64,000 nt of DNA from the NCBI RefSeq assembly GCF_019038595.1, contig NZ_JAHOPF010000002.1:310001-374000 (forward strand), written 5' to 3'. A program made the translations under genes and the position numbers. Under the pieces are notes generated by a model that had not been told where the DNA came from, searched no databases, and was given only the letters and a program-made list of their open reading frames with translations. The first letter of the stretch is position 1. Each line of letters begins with the position of its first letter. This DNA is from Kaistella soli. Its GTDB lineage: Bacteria > Bacteroidota > Bacteroidia > Flavobacteriales > Weeksellaceae. Positions 61,418 to 64,000 of the stretch are shown here, piece by piece.

Positions 61418-62737
61418 ATGAAGAAATTATCATTTTCATTAGGAATACTCTCTTCCCTATTCTTTAATATTTATATCACGGCACAGGAAACGCCATCTAA
61501 TGCAGACCTTTTAAAGAGAATTGAAGCTCTGGAAGCCGAGAAGAACAAACCAAAAGAATGGGACGCTTCCCTTTATGGCTGGGTAAGAGCAGAATATAAC
61601 TTTGACAGCCGGCAGTCAGCTTACTCAAGAGAATACCAGCTGAATCTTTATCCTCTCGATAAAAAACTTGATGCTGCGGGAAAAGACATTAATGATGCCG
61701 GGGCAAGTAATTTTTTAGCGATCACATCGCGAGTTGGAATTAAATTTAAAGGGCCGGACGTTTGGGGTGCAAAAGCCAGCGGTAATATCGAAGCCGATTT
61801 TTTCGGAAATACAGAAGTCAACAAAACCTCAGCAGGTAGCGGCAGTACAGGCCTTTTACGACTCCGCCACGCAACGGCAACGCTCACCTGGCCAAAGACC
61901 GCGGTCACTTTTGGGCAAACGTGGTACCCATCTTTTATTCCTGACGTTTTTCCCGGGGTAGCCAATTTCAACACGGGAATTCTCTTTAATCCTTTTGGAT
62001 GGGCCGGTCAGATTAAAGTGACTCAAAAAATCACTCCCGAATTATCTTTCAGCGCGGTTGCTTACAAAGACCGTGAATTTCAAACTGCCAATGCAACCGG
62101 CGCTTCTCCCAATTCAGCCACATTCAATTCTTATCTGCCCACATTTCATGGTCAACTTCAGTACAGAAACAAATTTATAACTGCCGGTGCAGGTGCAGAA
62201 TACCAGTCGCTGAAACCTGTTATCGAATCCGGAGGTTTATCTTCCGACGAAAAAGTAAATTCGGAAATGTTTTTTGGATATTTTAAATATTCCAACGAAA
62301 AAATTATTGCAAAACTATACGGAATCACCGGCGGAAATCTGCATCACCTGGTAATGATTGGCGGTTTTGCTGGATATGAAAATCCTAACGGACCGGAATC
62401 TTACAAACCCACCAAAACCTCTGCTTTTTGGGTAGATATTGCCAGTGCAAATCCTAAAATTGCGCCGGGCGCTTTCTTCGGATACACTAAAAATTCAGGA
62501 ACGGATGCAGGTTTTAAAAATCTTTATGCCAGAGGAGTTTCGGGAACGAGAATTCTGGATGATGTGTGGCGTGCTTCTGCAAGAGTAGATTTCAAACAGA
62601 ATAAATTCAGTATTTCTCCTGAAATAGAATACACTGCAGCAAAATGGGGAGATTTAACTCCGGAAGCCACTGCAGGACCTAATATTAAGGATGTTGGCAA
62701 TTTCCGCGGAATGGTTAGGGTAATGTATTCTTTCTAA
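61418..62737 (+). CDS. Outer-membrane porin-like protein
   Basis: A 439-residue exported protein (signal ending ITAQ). A short coiled-coil helix (SNADLLKRIEALEAEK) follows the signal, then a long region of alternating strands typical of a beta barrel (LYGWVRAEYNFDSRQSAYSRE, GAKASGNIEADFFGN, RLRHATATLTW, FGQTWYP) ending in a C-terminal Phe (RVMYSF). The helix-plus-barrel design resembles trimeric DcaP-like porins. It should let small solutes cross the outer membrane. It lies 54 bp upstream of the MHS transporter gene on the same strand, so the two may form an uptake unit for the same substrate. Confidence 0.85.
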   Translation: MKKLSFSLGILSSLFFNIYITAQETPSNADLLKRIEALEAEKNKPKEWDASLYGWVRAEYNFDSRQSAYSREYQLNLYPLDKKLDAAGKDINDAGASNFLAITSRVGIKFKGPDVWGAKASGNIEADFFGNTEVNKTSAGSGSTGLLRLRHATATLTWPKTAVTFGQTWYPSFIPDVFPGVANFNTGILFNPFGWAGQIKVTQKITPELSFSAVAYKDREFQTANATGASPNSATFNSYLPTFHGQLQYRNKFITAGAGAEYQSLKPVIESGGLSSDEKVNSEMFFGYFKYSNEKIIAKLYGITGGNLHHLVMIGGFAGYENPNGPESYKPTKTSAFWVDIASANPKIAPGAFFGYTKNSGTDAGFKNLYARGVSGTRILDDVWRASARVDFKQNKFSISPEIEYTAAKWGDLTPEATAGPNIKDVGNFRGMVRVMYSF

Positions 62738-62791
62738 TTTCATTCTGTCAAAGCGATATTTTACATTTTAAACCACAAAACAAATACTAAT

Positions 62792-64000
62792 ATGAGTAGA
62801 AAATTTAAAACTCAGCAGGAGCATGACGCTTATGTTGAAGAAAAGAAAAAAAACAAAACTATTTGGGGCGTTATCATGGCTTCATCTTTGGGAACCCTGA
62901 TTGAATGGTACGATTTCTACATCTTCGGAAGTTTAGCTGTCGTACTTGCCACCAAATTTTTTCCGGCAGATAATCCCACTGCAGCATTTCTTTCAACCTT
63001 AGCCACTTTTGCCGCAGGCTTTGTGGTAAGACCTTTCGGAGCATTATTCTTCGGGAGACTTGGTGATATTATCGGGAGAAAATATACCTTTTTAGTGACG
63101 CTGCTGATCATGGGTTTTTCCACTTTCCTGATTGGCTGTGTACCGAGTTTTGAAACCATTGGATATTTTGCGCCGGTTTTGGTATTAATTTTAAGACTAT
63201 TACAGGGACTTGCCCTTGGAGGAGAATATGGCGGCGCTGCAACTTATGTAGCAGAATATTCACAGCCCCACCGCCGCGGTTACTGGACTTCCTGGATTCA
63301 AACAACCGCAACCTCAGGTCTTTTCATTTCTCTAATTGTAATTCTTGTAACCAAAACATCACTTTCCTCCGAAGAATTTGACAGCTGGGGATGGAGAATT
63401 CCTTTCTGGATTTCGATCTTAATGGTTGGGGTTTCGTACGTGATCCGCAGAAATATGAAGGAATCACCCCTATTTGCAAAAGCAAAAAAAGAAGGGAAAA
63501 CATCAACGAATCCGCTTAAAGAAAGTTTCGGGAACAAATTCAACTTCAAATTCGTTTTGCTCGCACTTTTCGGCGCTGTTATGGGACAGGGAGTTATATG
63601 GTACACAGGACAGTTTTACGCAATGAGTTTCATGCAGAAAGTAATGAATATCGATTCTGCGCAGGTAGATTCCATGATGGCACTTGCATTATTCTTGGGA
63701 ACGCCGCTTTTCATCCTTTTCGGTTGGCTTTCTGATAAAGTAGGAAGAAAACCAATTATGATGATCGGGATGCTGCTCGCCATTATTGCGTACCGGCCGA
63801 TCTACAAAACCATGTACACTTCCGTCAATATTGAAAGTAAAACATTGGCAGACAAAGGTCTTACAGAAAAAAGAACCGCAAAAGTACACGGAAAAATCGC
63901 TACGGACAGCCTTGTCACTTTCCATACAGAAAAAGTATTTACCGACGGAACATTGCTGAAAAAGGACAGTACCGTACACTGGGCGGCCGCAGGACCTGTA
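62792..64000 (+). CDS. MHS family MFS transporter (3' end outside window)
   Basis: The frame opens with ATG at 62792 and runs to the last base without a stop (403 codons visible). It has the MHS features: MASSLGTLIEWYDFYIFG in TM1, the FFGRLGDIIGRKYTF loop, LQGLALGGEYGGAATYVAEY in TM4 and a later GWLSDKVGRKPIMMIGML repeat. Family members are proton symporters for organic acids, proline or betaine. Near residue 330 the protein enters a polar segment (TSVNIESKTLADKGLTEKRTAK) that breaks the usual TM9 region and points to an inserted domain. It is 54 bp after the porin gene. Confidence 0.88.
   Translation, partial: MSRKFKTQQEHDAYVEEKKKNKTIWGVIMASSLGTLIEWYDFYIFGSLAVVLATKFFPADNPTAAFLSTLATFAAGFVVRPFGALFFGRLGDIIGRKYTFLVTLLIMGFSTFLIGCVPSFETIGYFAPVLVLILRLLQGLALGGEYGGAATYVAEYSQPHRRGYWTSWIQTTATSGLFISLIVILVTKTSLSSEEFDSWGWRIPFWISILMVGVSYVIRRNMKESPLFAKAKKEGKTSTNPLKESFGNKFNFKFVLLALFGAVMGQGVIWYTGQFYAMSFMQKVMNIDSAQVDSMMALALFLGTPLFILFGWLSDKVGRKPIMMIGMLLAIIAYRPIYKTMYTSVNIESKTLADKGLTEKRTAKVHGKIATDSLVTFHTEKVFTDGTLLKKDSTVHWAAAGPV

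Overview
The window looks like a chromosomal segment of a Bacteroidota bacterium of the Flavobacteriales, most like the Chryseobacterium/Kaistella group (family Weeksellaceae). This is inferred from protein style and signals, not from a search. The signs are A/T-rich intergenic DNA, no Shine-Dalgarno dependence, several TAnnTTTG promoter boxes 12-25 nt upstream of start codons, a fused E1 alpha/beta dehydrogenase, DUF2911, DUF6943 and DUF6660 proteins, and a Bacteroidetes-type tyrosine recombinase. No rRNA, tRNA or CRISPR array was seen.

Layout. (1) 1-1.9 kb, plus strand: four small conserved genes of unknown role (one cut by the window start, a DUF5675 protein, a membrane/coiled-coil protein and a small hydrophobic protein) between two terminators. 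(2) 2-33 kb, minus strand: a mobile genomic island. Its left part has a hypothetical gene, a DUF6943 gene and 1.3 kb of non-coding DNA with a degenerate tandem repeat. Next comes a czc-type operon (12.4 to 4.25 kb): a small Cys-rich secreted protein, a CzcA permease fused to a TolC-like outer-membrane factor, a CzcB adaptor and a Zn/Cd-type P1B ATPase. Then comes a cus/cop-type operon (27.2 to 12.6 kb): a second small Cys-rich secreted protein, a TRASH/NosL-like lipoprotein, a DUF3347 protein, a CusA permease split over two ORFs, CusC, two CusB adaptors, a haem-binding protein, a DUF305 protein, a CPH-type ATPase and a multicopper oxidase with a barrel-like C-terminal extension. The right end holds the 3' remnant of a metallopeptidase gene, a primase/helicase, an excisionase-like HTH protein, an unknown protein and the integrase. 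(3) 33-64 kb: core genome. It includes ferredoxin, serC-serA-DUF1015, an M28 peptidase, an undecaprenol/diacylglycerol kinase, patatin, an S9 peptidase, lpdA, a DUF305 lipoprotein, E1, a TPR-TM-AraC regulator, lysine catabolism (lat, amaB), GNAT, ada, pyrB-carA-carB with a candidate attenuator, an orphan InsA-like protein, a porin, and an MHS transporter cut by the window end.

How the genes fit together. The island should carry divalent cations (Zn/Cd/Co) and monovalent Cu/Ag out of the cytoplasm and periplasm. ATPases move metal across the inner membrane, RND tripartite pumps move it past the outer membrane, and the multicopper oxidase detoxifies Cu(I). Five copies of the YTCPMHP...CPxCGM metal-binding module occur across the cus/cop operon. 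No metal-responsive regulator is encoded in the window.

The observations I rate highest are: the shared C-terminal octapeptide IWQPPKIG in the lead gene of each metal operon, with only synonymous DNA differences; the UTP-attenuation-like leader of pyrB; the CzcA-TolC fusion with a buried signal peptide; the multicopper oxidase-barrel fusion; and the split CusA.
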